Shown one piece after another: positions 20,701 to 29,782 of a stretch of 64,000 nucleotides of DNA. Position 1 is the stretch's first letter; each line of letters starts with the position of its first letter. Source of the DNA: Pisolithus tinctorius (lineage: Eukaryota; Basidiomycota; Agaricomycetes; Boletales; Pisolithaceae); assembly GCA_024663395.1 (NCBI GenBank), contig JANFAH010000003.1, positions 310,001 to 374,000 of the forward strand, read 5' to 3'. Both the position numbers and the translations under genes were made by a program. Below the pieces are notes generated by a model that had not been told where the DNA came from, did no database searches, and worked only from the letters and a program-made list of their open reading frames with translations.

Positions 20701-21797
20701 ATGTCTGCTAACCGTGCCCCTCACCTTTCCCAACTCGTTCGTGCGCCTACTCCGGATCCCGCAGAGGCTGAAAAGGCCTCCTTAAGAGAGCAGCTTGCAG
20801 CTGCGTCGGCAGGGCTTGTGGCTGAGGCGAAGTGCGTGCCTGATGACCGGGAGGACATGTGGGAGGAGAAGACGACATGGTTGAGGCGCTGGGAAGAGAA
20901 GATGGTAGGTGGTTCGTATGGTGACCTGGCCGCGCGATGCTGATGAGCCCGCAACAGGCGGTACTGATGCCTCTGGTTGAGCGAGGGAAGGCTCTCGGGG
21001 TGTCCATGCGGGTTGACGCAGAGGATGCTCCCGCGCTGGCGGAGGCTGACGATTGGTACGAGCGGTGGACCACGGAGGAGGCCGAAGCACGCGCGAAGGC
21101 AGAGCAAGACATCCAGATGGGTGAGGAGACCGCGGCGGAGGTTGGTAACGAAGGCGCAGGGCTGAAAATGTCCCATGTGGAGGTCCCTCAACTGGCTCGC
21201 AAGGTAAGTGAGTCTAAGCGGTTCGCAACGTCGTGGACACCATGCGGATTTCCAGCATTTGCGACAGACCATTGCAGAGAGTGAGGACGAGGCAGGACCA
21301 AGGGTCACGATCCTGCCCGGGTCGGTTCTGCACAAGGTGCCATGCGCGAGGTGCTTGGTGAAGAACGCAGTGTGTTTCGGTCTGGAGGGTCGAACATGCG
21401 ATGGCTGCATACGTATGAAGCAGGGGTGCGAGAAGTTGACGAAGGCTGCAGGAAAGCGGGCGCAGGCCGGCACATCGATTGGTAAGTGATGAGTGCGTTT
21501 CAACGCGACCGAGACTAATCCGCTGCAGCGCGATCCTTGAAGGCTCCTAAGGCCGGTCCATCCAAGCAGGCTCACGACGACGATGATGACGACATTGTGG
21601 AGGTGGTCGAGAGCAGAACCCGTGGGAAGGGCAAGACCTCTGGGTGCAGCACGGTGAGCAACAAGACCGTGACAGACCTCTCGCAGGCTCTTGCAATGGT
21701 AAGGGCCGAGGCGGTGGCCACGCATGCAGCCAACCTTCGGTTGCAGGTGCACATCGAGCAGCTTGCAGAGGCGCTGGCAGAGCATGGGATTGAGTAG
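20701..21797 (+). CDS. Antisense Zn(II)2Cys6 coiled-coil protein carried by element C
   Basis: Four exons 20701-20904, 20958-21203, 21256-21481 and 21529-21797, joined by GT-AG introns of 53, 52 and 47 bp, give one open 314-residue protein. Residues about 180-208 carry C-x2-C-x6-C-x7-C-x2-C-x6-C (PCARCLVKNAVC, then TCDGCIRMKQGC), exactly the fungal binuclear zinc cluster spacing. Before it are Glu/Arg-rich helical stretches with several Trp; after it are a basic segment, an acidic DDDDDDIVEVVE patch and a Leu/Ala-rich terminal helix that could form a coiled coil. The family suggests DNA binding, but the separate regulatory domain of large Zn2Cys6 activators is absent. It lies between pol and the 3' LTR on the opposite strand. 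Introns would persist in such an orientation, because the element RNA carries them in antisense. Element A has a broken homologue. Confidence 0.85.
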
Positions 21798-22518
21798 GCC
21801 GTCGTGTAGTATGTATGTTTGTTTCCACATCACCTGTCGTACTGGGATCGTTCCGTGCCTTATGCGTGGGAAAACACATTGTTCTGGCCCGTTCTGTGTG
21901 GTTGCGAAGTAGGGTACCGCGAAAGATTTCTGTCCGCTCAGCATGGAACTGGCCCCGAATCAGCCGCAGTATGGTAGAGTGTGTGGGGTACCGCCCGACT
22001 TGTCTTCTTCGTGTGACTTTTGACTTCTCTCAACGGTAAGTCCTTGTGAAGCGATCTTGATGGTAGGATGTGACGGATTCTTGGAGAGGAAGCGAAGGGA
22101 CTGTTTATTGGGTAGCTGGGATGGTCTTTGTGTATCAAATGTAAGGAGACGGAAGGAGATTTGAAAGAAAAGTAGATCAAGGGGCGCACGCTGACTGCGC
22201 GATCGAAGAGGAAATGCGCGGGGTGGTTGCGAGGATCCGCGGTATAGGGCGGCCGAGGACGGCATCAGCGAGACTAGTAAGAGCGATAGGAGAAACGTTG
22301 TTTTGGCTATATACTTATTCGGTGTTTTGTTATTTTTCTGGACAGTTTTGGACTTTTTGTAAGCGGTTTTTATGTTTTTTGAGCGAGGACTAGCTATCAG
22401 TAGGATCACCAGACGAAGCCCGGGGTGGAATAGAGGTCTCCAGACGAAACCCGGGGTAAAACAGATAAAAGGAAACGAACTATGTCTGATATCGGGTGGA
22501 TCAAGTGGTATGCTGGTC
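21798..22518. other. Spacer between antisense gene and pol-side hairpin repeat
   Basis: No convincing gene. An open minus-strand frame of 237 codons (21960-22673) has low-complexity composition, no recognisable motif and runs across the hairpin repeat, so I do not call it. Short direct repeats of the type AGACGAA.CCCGGGGT lie near 22412 and 22433. This stretch should contain the 3' untranslated end of the antisense gene. Confidence 0.4.
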
Positions 22519-22522
22519 ACCC

Positions 22523-22560
22523 CTGCGGGGGACTTTGGACGCTGACTGTCCCCAGTCAGC
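22523..22560. repeat. Second copy of the 3'-LTR-junction hairpin motif, just after pol
   Basis: CTGCGGGGGACTT at 22523 followed by the perfect stem GCTGACTGTCCCCAGTCAGC at 22541-22560 repeats the motif at 20391-20427 in the same orientation. The preceding bases TCAC..C also match the first bases of the LTR junction. The two copies bracket the antisense gene (20428-22522), about 140 bases after the pol stop. This could mark how the module entered the element, or be a second internal priming site. Confidence 0.6.
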
Positions 22561-22700
22561 ATGGGAGAAGGAACGAGTGTAGTAGGAGAAGCCGTGGGGA
22601 GGCGGGCGAGGCCACGGAAAGAGGTACGGGTATCGTGGGAGAAGAGGGTACAGGGGAATAGCGTGATAGACAAACCGTGGATACTGGAAAGGACGGATAG

Positions 22701-25700
22701 TCAGCTGTCCACAGAGAAAGCCTCTACATCATCATCAGTGGGGTCATCCTCTGCCTCTTCAAGAAGGTGGTCTAGTTCTTCATCATCTAGCCCAGTAATG
22801 CGAGTCACGGTTGCGCGGGTTTGAGACTGCGGGTGGTAGGGAAGTAAGCGGAATGCAGCGAAGCGGAGTTTGGAGATGGAGCCATCCAACTCAGCCAGTA
22901 GGTACGAGCCCCCAGTGGTCCAACGAAGGACAACCATGGGACCGGTGTACCGTGGCTTTGTCTTCCGGTTCAGCTCTTTTTCTATGCGGGAGTTGCGAAC
23001 GAGCACGAGGGTGCCAGGAGCGAAGTTATGGTCTTTAATGCGATGCTGAAAGGCGGTTTCGAACTGCTGGATAGACTGGAAGCATGCATGGAGGACGTTG
23101 CCGCGGACCTGGTCTAAGTCATCCTGACGCTTCTGTAACTGGCGCACTCGCCAAGCTATCAGTTCTGTGGTAGTCAGCAGTGTCGTGTCATTGCGGGATA
23201 GGGGTAAGAGGAAGGTAGCTTCAACGAGGTCAAACGGGAACAGCGGTTCGACACCATGTACCATGAAATAAGGGGACAGACCCGTGGATTTCAGAATGGT
23301 GACCCGCTCGGCCCAGAAGACGGAGTGCACAACGGTGTGCCAGCGGCGATCATTGTTCTCGCAGCTCTTCATGATAGCCTCGCGAACATCATAGTGGCGG
23401 CGCTCTACAATGCCGTTAGCCTGAGAGTTGTAAGGAGAGATACGGATGTGACGGATATGATATTGCGTGGCTAGGGCATCTAAAGCTTGGATGAATGCGG
23501 GACTGTTGTCAGTGACAATCTCGGTGAGCAGACCCCAGCGGCATAGGATATCCTCGAAGATGAAGGACGTGAGCACGGTACTATTTTCCGCGCGCAACAT
23601 GCGCCATTCGGGGTATGAGGTGAGCATGCAACGAGCCTGTACTATGTAGCAGTAGCCGCTGGCTTTGGGCATCAGCATCGTGTCAATGTGAGCTTTATGA
23701 AACAGGCCCCCTATCATGGGTACAGTGGGGGGGATATGAAGCTTTTGTGTCTGGCGGATCTGGCATTCATGACAAGTGCGAACATACCACTTCACATCCT
23801 TGACAAGAAGAGGCCACCAGAAGCGAAGGAGAAGGCGCGTGCAGACCGTGAAGACTCCCTTGTGTCCGAGGTCATCATGTGCTTCTTTGATGAGACAATA
23901 CTGCTTGGATTCGTCGACGACTAGCTGGTGCCGTCCGTGTGGTTCTCTATGCCATAAGTTACCATCTAGGAGGAAGAAGCGGCTGGCCGAATTAAAGAAG
24001 GATGAGTACTGCGCATCAGTAAGGTTAGGAGGTTGCTTGCAGGTCGCGAGGAATGCACGGATCATTTCTATCTTTGCTTCGCGTGCCCGAGCTTTCGCAG
24101 ACCGCGGAATGGCAGGGTCGTCTGGGGTATCGGAAGGGTTATTAGCATCAGCAGTCGCAGAGAATGCGAGATAGAAGGATGCAGGCAGCGGGAGGCTCGC
24201 CCGATGGTAAGCGGGTGGCGGTAGGGAATGGCGATCTTGACTGGAAAGTGACATAGGAGGCGGGCGGTCATTGACAACCTGTGTAGAGAAAGAGTAAAAA
24301 CGGTCCAGCCAATCCTCATGGTCATCAACCTTGGGTGGGTCGAGCTCCGACTGCAGATGGCGGGATAAGCTGTCAGGGCCAGCATGCTTGTCCGCGGGAA
24401 CGTGGACGAGTTTGAACGAGAAGAGGAGGACGCCAGCGATCCAGCGATTGATCGTCGCGTTAGGCTGGAGATCTGGGTTATTTATCATGCCCTTAATATA
24501 CTTTGCATCTACCTCCACAGTGAAGTTAGTGAGACCGAAGATGTATATGCGTACTGCGCACAATGTGTGGAAGAGACCGTACAACTCAAGCTTAGCCTGG
24601 GAGTAGCGGCTTTCCACTTCATTGAGGGTGATGGATCCGAAGCGACTTGGGTACCGTCTGCCATCTTCGCCAAGCTGGTAGAGGATGTAGCCAACTGCAA
24701 TGACCGATGTGTCGACTGCTAGAACTACTTCGCGACCGCACTCGTAGTCGATTCTTTGGAGTGCGGGGGACTTTACAATTTCATCCTTGAGTCGTTGCAT
24801 GGCAGCGTGTTGCAGCTCGTCCCATGTGAATGGTACGTCTTTCCGCGTGAGTGCGACTAGCGGCCATGCGATCTTGGCGAAGTCTTTGATGAAGATGTGT
24901 AGCACACCGCAGACACCGAGGAAACCGCGAACCTGTGTCAGGTTGCGGCACTCGGGCCAGTCACGGATCTTCTGCACTTTGCTTTCTTCAGGAATGCGAC
25001 CTTCAAAGGTGCACTTGTGGCCAACGATCACAGCGGACGGAGCAGCTAGCACGAACTTCTTTGCTGAGACGGTGGCTCCGACGTTCTGCAAACACTGAAG
25101 GATACGGTTAACGACTATACAGTGATTCCAGATAAATTTCCGAATCCCAGGATTCTCCAGGATAGTCTCATAGGAGCCATCTGCGCGCTGATAGCGGGTG
25201 GTCTCGGATTTCACGGGGACGTCATCTATGAAGGGTAGGGTATGATGTGGGATCTCATCCTGGAGAACAAATGCAGTATCTCCCTGGTATACCTGTACCG
25301 CATTCGCATGACCTTGCGGCAGAGTAGTAAGCCGATGTGGTCCGAGGGGGGTACCGAAGGTGGTGAGGTCGCGGGAATCGATGTGGAGTGCGCGCTGGTC
25401 ATACCCGGAGTAGAGGTCCATCATCGCATACACCGCATATCCAGCAAAGGATTCTGCGAGATGTTCTACGAAGGGCAGAACGGACGCATCGCGGATGGTC
25501 ACTGCATTCAGGGGCTGTAAGTCATGCACAAGGCAAAGAGACTTTCCGTCTTTCTTTACTATGCAGAACCAGCGGGAGCAGTAAGCCGCTGTAGAAGGTT
25601 CATACATGCCGGACTTGATGCGATCTTTAATCATGTCTATGACCTGGGCATGTATCGGGTTCGGGATAGGGATATTGCATTGGACCCAAGGCATGTGCGG

Positions 25701-26312
25701 AATCGTAGGAATCTTTACTGGCAGGAAATACTGTTCGTCTAGGTGTCCGCGCTCTGTAATGTCCCAAGCGAATGCGAGCTCATGGACCGAAACGAGCCAG
25801 GTTATGAGTTTAAGTTCTTCTGGCCAAAGCCAATCTGCAGGATCGAGGTCAAGTTCCATGGCCTGTTCGGCAGTGAAGTGGATGCCCGGAGCGAAGTCTG
25901 GTGGATGGGTTGGAAGTGGTTGGAGACCAGCGAGCGGGTCGTCAAGCAGGCTGCACACGATGCGGTATTCTTCCGCCATCGGGGCAGGTACCGTCCGAAC
26001 CTTCTTGGCAACCGGCTTGTGAACGAGGGTGCGAACCACAGGATCTAGTTGATAAATGCTGCCGAATGCGGCTATAGCAGAGGGGTTTAGTATTGTCTGA
26101 GTGGAAGAGAGGAAAGTGAAAGCAGGCGAGGGTATTCCGGCGGGTATGTTCCGCGGTACGGGTGCTGCGGGCGAAGAGAAGTTCGTCGAAGTAAAGGCTA
26201 ATGATGAGACTGTAGGACTGAGGAACAGATAACAGCGGCTAAATAGGAAACAGGACATTTTAGTAGGCTCTCCCTGACCGTTTGGTGGATCATCAATATT
26301 CAAAAACCCCAT
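22701..26312 (-). CDS. Element C pol: reverse transcriptase, RNase H, integrase
   Basis: A single open frame of 1203 codons, entered by -1 shift at 26309-26303. RT: VKKDGKSLCLVHDLQPLN, MMDLYSGYDQ (first Asp) and FIDDV, a YxDD-type box. RNase H begins at VVLAVDTSVIAVGYILYQ. Integrase: zinc-binding HDDLGHKG...CHECQ (HHCC), then catalytic HIDTM, VTDNSPAF and QANGIVERRH giving D, D and E. The GPY/F-type module is YTGPMVVLRWTTGGSYLL. There is no chromodomain after it. The product copies the RNA into DNA and inserts it. All key residues I can check are present, so enzymatic activity is possible. Confidence 0.93.
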   Translation of the reverse strand: MGFLNIDDPPNGQGEPTKMSCFLFSRCYLFLSPTVSSLAFTSTNFSSPAAPVPRNIPAGIPSPAFTFLSSTQTILNPSAIAAFGSIYQLDPVVRTLVHKPVAKKVRTVPAPMAEEYRIVCSLLDDPLAGLQPLPTHPPDFAPGIHFTAEQAMELDLDPADWLWPEELKLITWLVSVHELAFAWDITERGHLDEQYFLPVKIPTIPHMPWVQCNIPIPNPIHAQVIDMIKDRIKSGMYEPSTAAYCSRWFCIVKKDGKSLCLVHDLQPLNAVTIRDASVLPFVEHLAESFAGYAVYAMMDLYSGYDQRALHIDSRDLTTFGTPLGPHRLTTLPQGHANAVQVYQGDTAFVLQDEIPHHTLPFIDDVPVKSETTRYQRADGSYETILENPGIRKFIWNHCIVVNRILQCLQNVGATVSAKKFVLAAPSAVIVGHKCTFEGRIPEESKVQKIRDWPECRNLTQVRGFLGVCGVLHIFIKDFAKIAWPLVALTRKDVPFTWDELQHAAMQRLKDEIVKSPALQRIDYECGREVVLAVDTSVIAVGYILYQLGEDGRRYPSRFGSITLNEVESRYSQAKLELYGLFHTLCAVRIYIFGLTNFTVEVDAKYIKGMINNPDLQPNATINRWIAGVLLFSFKLVHVPADKHAGPDSLSRHLQSELDPPKVDDHEDWLDRFYSFSTQVVNDRPPPMSLSSQDRHSLPPPAYHRASLPLPASFYLAFSATADANNPSDTPDDPAIPRSAKARAREAKIEMIRAFLATCKQPPNLTDAQYSSFFNSASRFFLLDGNLWHREPHGRHQLVVDESKQYCLIKEAHDDLGHKGVFTVCTRLLLRFWWPLLVKDVKWYVRTCHECQIRQTQKLHIPPTVPMIGGLFHKAHIDTMLMPKASGYCYIVQARCMLTSYPEWRMLRAENSTVLTSFIFEDILCRWGLLTEIVTDNSPAFIQALDALATQYHIRHIRISPYNSQANGIVERRHYDVREAIMKSCENNDRRWHTVVHSVFWAERVTILKSTGLSPYFMVHGVEPLFPFDLVEATFLLPLSRNDTTLLTTTELIAWRVRQLQKRQDDLDQVRGNVLHACFQSIQQFETAFQHRIKDHNFAPGTLVLVRNSRIEKELNRKTKPRYTGPMVVLRWTTGGSYLLAELDGSISKLRFAAFRLLPYHPQSQTRATVTRITGLDDEELDHLLEEAEDDPTDDDVEAFSVDS

Positions 26313-27409
26313 TCGACTATACTTTGGTGGCTATGGCAGTGCTTGCCGCACTTGCAGCGCGGACAGCCCTTGCGCCACAGGCGCGTGGGCAAGGTGTACT
26401 CGCGGCCGTCATTCGGGTCTCGGAGAGTGATCCGCTGTCCGCCGTCGGGATAATCGTTTGTTACCGCACTCATAAGGCAAATGAACGGACGTCTGAGGAG
26501 CATGTCGAAGTTGGCATGTTCAATTACTTGAACCTGTAGCATGACTGGCCCAGCGCCGAAGTCGAGTTTCAGGTTCTCTAGTACGCCTACAGTAGTGTCT
26601 TTAGACATGTTAGCAGATGTCATAGTCATGAGATGATCGCAGCGCAATGGAAGCCCGATCTTTTCCCAAATGCGCCTGGGCATGGCAACGATTTCCGAAC
26701 TGGAATCTAGTATGCAGTTGATGGTGACGTCAGTCCCAGGGACCTTGGCTTCGATGCAGCGGAGCGGCAGAGTGTGGTGAGCTATGATGGAGCCGTCGTC
26801 ACCGCGGACAACGTGGTCTCCGTATTCATGCGTGGTTCTTTGAGGATCGTGGCCAGTCAGTTCATTCACTTGTACTCCTTCTTCATCGTCGCTACGAACT
26901 ACCTCAATCTCATTTGTGGTGACGCATTTCGCCATGGTGATGTCTCTGAACTGTTTGCGAAACTCCGGGGCTACTGCAAATAATTCTTTGACTGGCATGG
27001 CAACGCTGGTTTCGAGTACGCACTCCACGATACGCTTGGGCACGGCTTCATCTTCGAGAGGGAACGAGTAACGGTACTGGTTTTGATTGCGAGCTGCTGG
27101 GTACGGCGTCTGTGGCGGAACAATTGCCACGGGAACGGGGTCCTTGCGTGCGGGTGTTGGAGCCGGATTAGTTGGAGGAACATATGGTTTCGTAGCAGTA
27201 GATGTTGGTGCAGGTGTGGAGAGCTCGGATGCCTGGCAAGCAGCACGTGAACTTTGAACACCAGGGGAAATGATTTCCTCTTCAACAGTGGCTGCGTGCG
27301 GGTCGAGCTGTGATTTCAACTCCATCGAAGTGGGCTTTCTTTCCACGGGGAATGACTGCTCCCTTGTTACCTTTATCCACTTGGTAGGTCGCCCAAGCTT
27401 GAGCGACAT
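26300..27409 (-). CDS. Element C protease region
   Basis: Open minus-strand frame ending at TGA 26302-26300. Coding similarity to element A starts near 27300: a Pro/Thr/Ala-rich linker, then FPLEDEAVPKRIVECVLET and an aspartic protease with CILDSSSEIVAMPRRIWE near 26705 and FDMLLRRPF near 26510. The active-site triad reads DSS rather than DSG (element A keeps DSG), which may weaken it. A CX2CX.. cluster (CPRCKCGKHCHSH) precedes the end. It overlaps gag by 128 bases in a different frame. Element A encodes gag and pro in a single frame, so this copy has either a one-base change or a second programmed shift. Confidence 0.8.
   Translation of the reverse strand: MSLKLGRPTKWIKVTREQSFPVERKPTSMELKSQLDPHAATVEEEIISPGVQSSRAACQASELSTPAPTSTATKPYVPPTNPAPTPARKDPVPVAIVPPQTPYPAARNQNQYRYSFPLEDEAVPKRIVECVLETSVAMPVKELFAVAPEFRKQFRDITMAKCVTTNEIEVVRSDDEEGVQVNELTGHDPQRTTHEYGDHVVRGDDGSIIAHHTLPLRCIEAKVPGTDVTINCILDSSSEIVAMPRRIWEKIGLPLRCDHLMTMTSANMSKDTTVGVLENLKLDFGAGPVMLQVQVIEHANFDMLLRRPFICLMSAVTNDYPDGGQRITLRDPNDGREYTLPTRLWRKGCPRCKCGKHCHSHQSIVEWGF
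26303..26309 (-). promoter_or_regulatory. -1 frameshift site GGGTTTT at the pro/RT junction (element C)
   Basis: On the minus strand the pro frame reads TGG GGT TTT TGA. The heptamer G GGT TTT is in the correct register for tandem slippage, with the pro stop next to it, and the -1 frame continues GGG TTT TTG AAT into pol (GFLNIDD). The same heptamer and register occur in element A at 18168-18174. Confidence 0.78.
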
Positions 27410-28526
27410 ATGCTTGGAAGTCAGGGTCGGCTAAGTCTGCGACAGGTTCATCAGCGTCTTGGACTGTGTTTAAGAAGGCAGAAGGCTGGATTTCCAACTG
27501 CACGTCAATCTCGGGATGAGCAATGCAGAAGAGGTTAGTGGTGCCTTGCACAGCTGCGTTGTGCAGAGCGGCAGGAGTCGCAGCACACGCGCTGGCCTGG
27601 TCTCTGTCAGCCATGACGCAGTCAACAGCCTCTCTCAGTGAGTTACATTCAGGGAAATGTGGGATTCGGCTTCCGTCCGCCAGATAGAGACAGTTGTCTG
27701 TACCTCTCGTGATCTTACCGGCGTGGATATAAACTTCAACGAGCGCGCACATCCTTGTCCAGTGGTTGGGGTCTGCACAGAAACTGCAACCGGGTCTGCA
27801 TTGCTGTGGCAGAGGCTGCGTCTGGAAGTTGTATTCCTGTTTAACAACAGTACCGGCAGGTGGCACCTGCGGCATGTAAGCCGACGAGGGAGGTCCAGCT
27901 GGCAAGGCCGCGGTACCCATCATCGGTACCGCACTATGAAGAGTGGATCCTGTCAGAAGGAACTTGGCGGCTTTGACGACTTCTGCAAGCAGGTACGGAT
28001 CGTCAGGGTGGAGGTCGGTGCGGACTATGGAGAGTCGATGACGAATACGGTCTGCGATGGCCCTCGGGAAGCCATTCAGGAACATGGAATCCCGTTCTGT
28101 CTCTGCAAGCTTTTTAGTTTTAATGAGCAGGGCGGAAATCTTAGTGAATTTCCGCTGGTATTCTCCGAGGTCATCCTGGTTCCGCATAGGCTTGGACTGA
28201 TATTCTTCGACGAGGTACTGCAAGTCTGCATGGCAGTAGCGGTTGTCACCCTCGCAGCCAGGGTACAAACCCTTAACAGCTACTATGAAGGCATCCCAGT
28301 CGTCGGCCGCGGGAGCGGCTTCTGGAAGCGTTTGCCAGACCTCGGCTTCTTCGAGGTCAGCATAGCGGATTGTGGCTTTTATCTTGCCACGGTCATCAAG
28401 AGCAGCGAGAGTACCGAGGAAGTCGATGTCTTCGAGGTAGCACAGAAGCTGCGTGGGGGAATCTCCGCTAAATTTAGGTGAGTTTTGTGTTCCACGGAGC
28501 GGCATCTGAAACTGAGGATTAGCCAT
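27282..28526 (-). CDS. Element C gag
   Basis: Open frame of 414 codons on the minus strand. The capsid-like part begins MPLRGTQNSPKFSGDSPTQL and continues EEAEVWQTLPEA, DDLGEYQRKFTKISALL and FLNGFPRAIADRIRHRL, each matching element A gag. A CX2CX4HX4C knuckle, CSFCADPNHWTRMC, lies near 27770, then VYIHAGKI and a stretch ending HFDGVEITARPARSHC. It forms the RNA-packaging particle. The matching frame upstream of ATG 28526 may extend the protein, as element A has a long N-terminal leader; I could not fix the true start. Confidence 0.88.
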   Translation of the reverse strand: MANPQFQMPLRGTQNSPKFSGDSPTQLLCYLEDIDFLGTLAALDDRGKIKATIRYADLEEAEVWQTLPEAAPAADDWDAFIVAVKGLYPGCEGDNRYCHADLQYLVEEYQSKPMRNQDDLGEYQRKFTKISALLIKTKKLAETERDSMFLNGFPRAIADRIRHRLSIVRTDLHPDDPYLLAEVVKAAKFLLTGSTLHSAVPMMGTAALPAGPPSSAYMPQVPPAGTVVKQEYNFQTQPLPQQCRPGCSFCADPNHWTRMCALVEVYIHAGKITRGTDNCLYLADGSRIPHFPECNSLREAVDCVMADRDQASACAATPAALHNAAVQGTTNLFCIAHPEIDVQLEIQPSAFLNTVQDADEPVADLADPDFQAYVAQAWATYQVDKGNKGAVIPRGKKAHFDGVEITARPARSHC

Positions 28527-29103
28527 TGGTGGGTTAACCTGTGGTGGCGGTGCCAGATTGGTAACGGGTGGAACGGGTATTTGTTGTGGGTGCGAAGCGG
28601 TTGGTATAGTGCACGAGCGAGCGGGCGGAAGTGTTGGCGGGTTACTAATTGGCTGATGGGTGGTCTGCGACCGAGTGAGTGGTCGCGGCAGTGTGGCGGA
28701 TGGAGCTGGGAGTCTGGGTATAGATTCGGAGGCATCAAAGAGACGGGAAAAAGAGGGCGTCGGTGATGATGAATCAGATGATGTGATGGGTGTTAAAGGT
28801 GATGGCGGGGTTTCGGGCCTTCGGGGAGTCGAGTGGATAAAGCCACTGGGAAAATCAGGGGCAGTGAGATCTAGGTGATCCGATGCGACGGATATCTGAT
28901 CTGCTGAGATATCAGGAGGAGTGATCGCGGGTAGTACCCACGGAATGTCAGCAGGTAATTGCGCGTGATCCGGTGTTACGGGTGAAACAGGGCGGAAAAT
29001 GTTGGAGTCTTCTGACAGGTTCAGATTGTGAAAGTGCAGGCGTAAATTTTCTAGTTCGGTGCGTTCAGCAGTGCGCCTGAGCGACCTTCTGGAAGCGACA
29101 GCA

Positions 29104-29125
29104 GAATCCCTCGCAGTGGGCTCCA
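29104..29125 (-). promoter_or_regulatory. Primer-binding site of element C
   Basis: On the minus strand, TGGAGCCCACTGCGAGGG and four further bases begin two bases after the end of the 5' LTR. Read on +, the site ends in CTCCA and resembles the 3' end of a tRNA (T-arm-like GAATCCC, acceptor stem, CCA). It is the counterpart of 15489-15506 in element A. Confidence 0.78.
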
Positions 29126-29127
29126 GT

Positions 29128-29782
29128 TGTAGGAAAAGTCCAAGTAGCTGTATAACACGAGCTAGATGGCTTAGATAACAACAATAAAAAATGAAGGGAA
29201 CGAATTGTTCGTCCCAAGGGATTCTGGACTGTCGGGACTAGAAGGAGAGACCCAGTGCTTTGTAGCGGTAGTGTTTCGTGACGTGCACAGCGTGGTCCGC
29301 GGAGTAGTACTGGCGATGCGGGCGGTGCGAGCAGTATACGTAGTTCATGCGCGGCGGAATGTGAGATGTGTGGTGTAGACAAAGTGGAAAAGAAACTCGT
29401 GGTGACCTTCCAAGTGCCAAAAGGTCTCATTCTGTACCTAAGTACAGGGCTTTATAGTCCAGACAAACCCGGAACCTAAGTAAGACAGGGTACAGTAAGG
29501 GAAAGCCGTGCGACAGCGCGTACACAGAAGACAGGCCAAGCCAGAGGCCGAGGGTATACTACAAGCACTAAAGGAATAGAGGCCGTGATAAGAGAAAGAG
29601 TCCGAGGAAAAACAACAACCGGAGCACAGCAGCCGTGGGTATAGCATTGCGCGAGAGGGAGCGAGGGCGTGGGAAGGTAGCACGTGAACAATGGTGAATG
29701 CGAGAGGGGAGCAGACGTAACAGTAGTCACGGAACGGTTAATGATAGGGGCTTACACGTCCAGGGAATGCGGATTCCTCACA
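29128..29782 (-). repeat. 5' LTR of element C (655 bp)
   Basis: The same ends and length as 19735-20389. A minus-strand TATAAA lies at 29456-29451 (plus-strand TTTATAG), placing the likely transcription start near 29420 and leaving roughly 300 bases of R-U5. Confidence 0.93.

Larger units (their letters stand above)
19735..29782 (-). mobile_element. Full-length Ty3/gypsy element C with antisense gene
   Basis: LTRs 19735-20389 and 29128-29782 are both exactly 655 bp. The GCGC duplication (19731-19734 and 29783-29786) is perfect and lies inside another LTR of the same family. Minus-strand order: 5' LTR, primer-binding site, gag, pro, slippery site, RT-RNase H-integrase, hairpin repeat, antisense Zn2Cys6 gene, hairpin, 3' LTR. 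Pol is a single open frame of 1203 codons. The total of 10,048 bp is long for Ty3 because of the 2.3 kb after pol. It is CpG-rich compared with surrounding repeats and is the youngest layer of the nest, although its LTRs already differ at some CpG sites. Confidence 0.93.

Noticed and set aside
20721..21944. 407-codon minus-strand open frame opposite the antisense Zn2Cys6 gene
   Set aside because: A shadow of the + strand coding sequence: it runs through the introns of the well-supported four-exon gene and shows His/Arg/Ser-rich shadow composition.
21960..22673. 237-codon open frame on the minus strand after pol of element C
   Set aside because: Low-complexity composition, no recognised motif, runs across the hairpin repeat, and no counterpart in element A.
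27657..28481. 274-codon + strand frame opposite gag of element C
   Set aside because: A shadow frame of gag; no motif and no counterpart opposite gag of element A.
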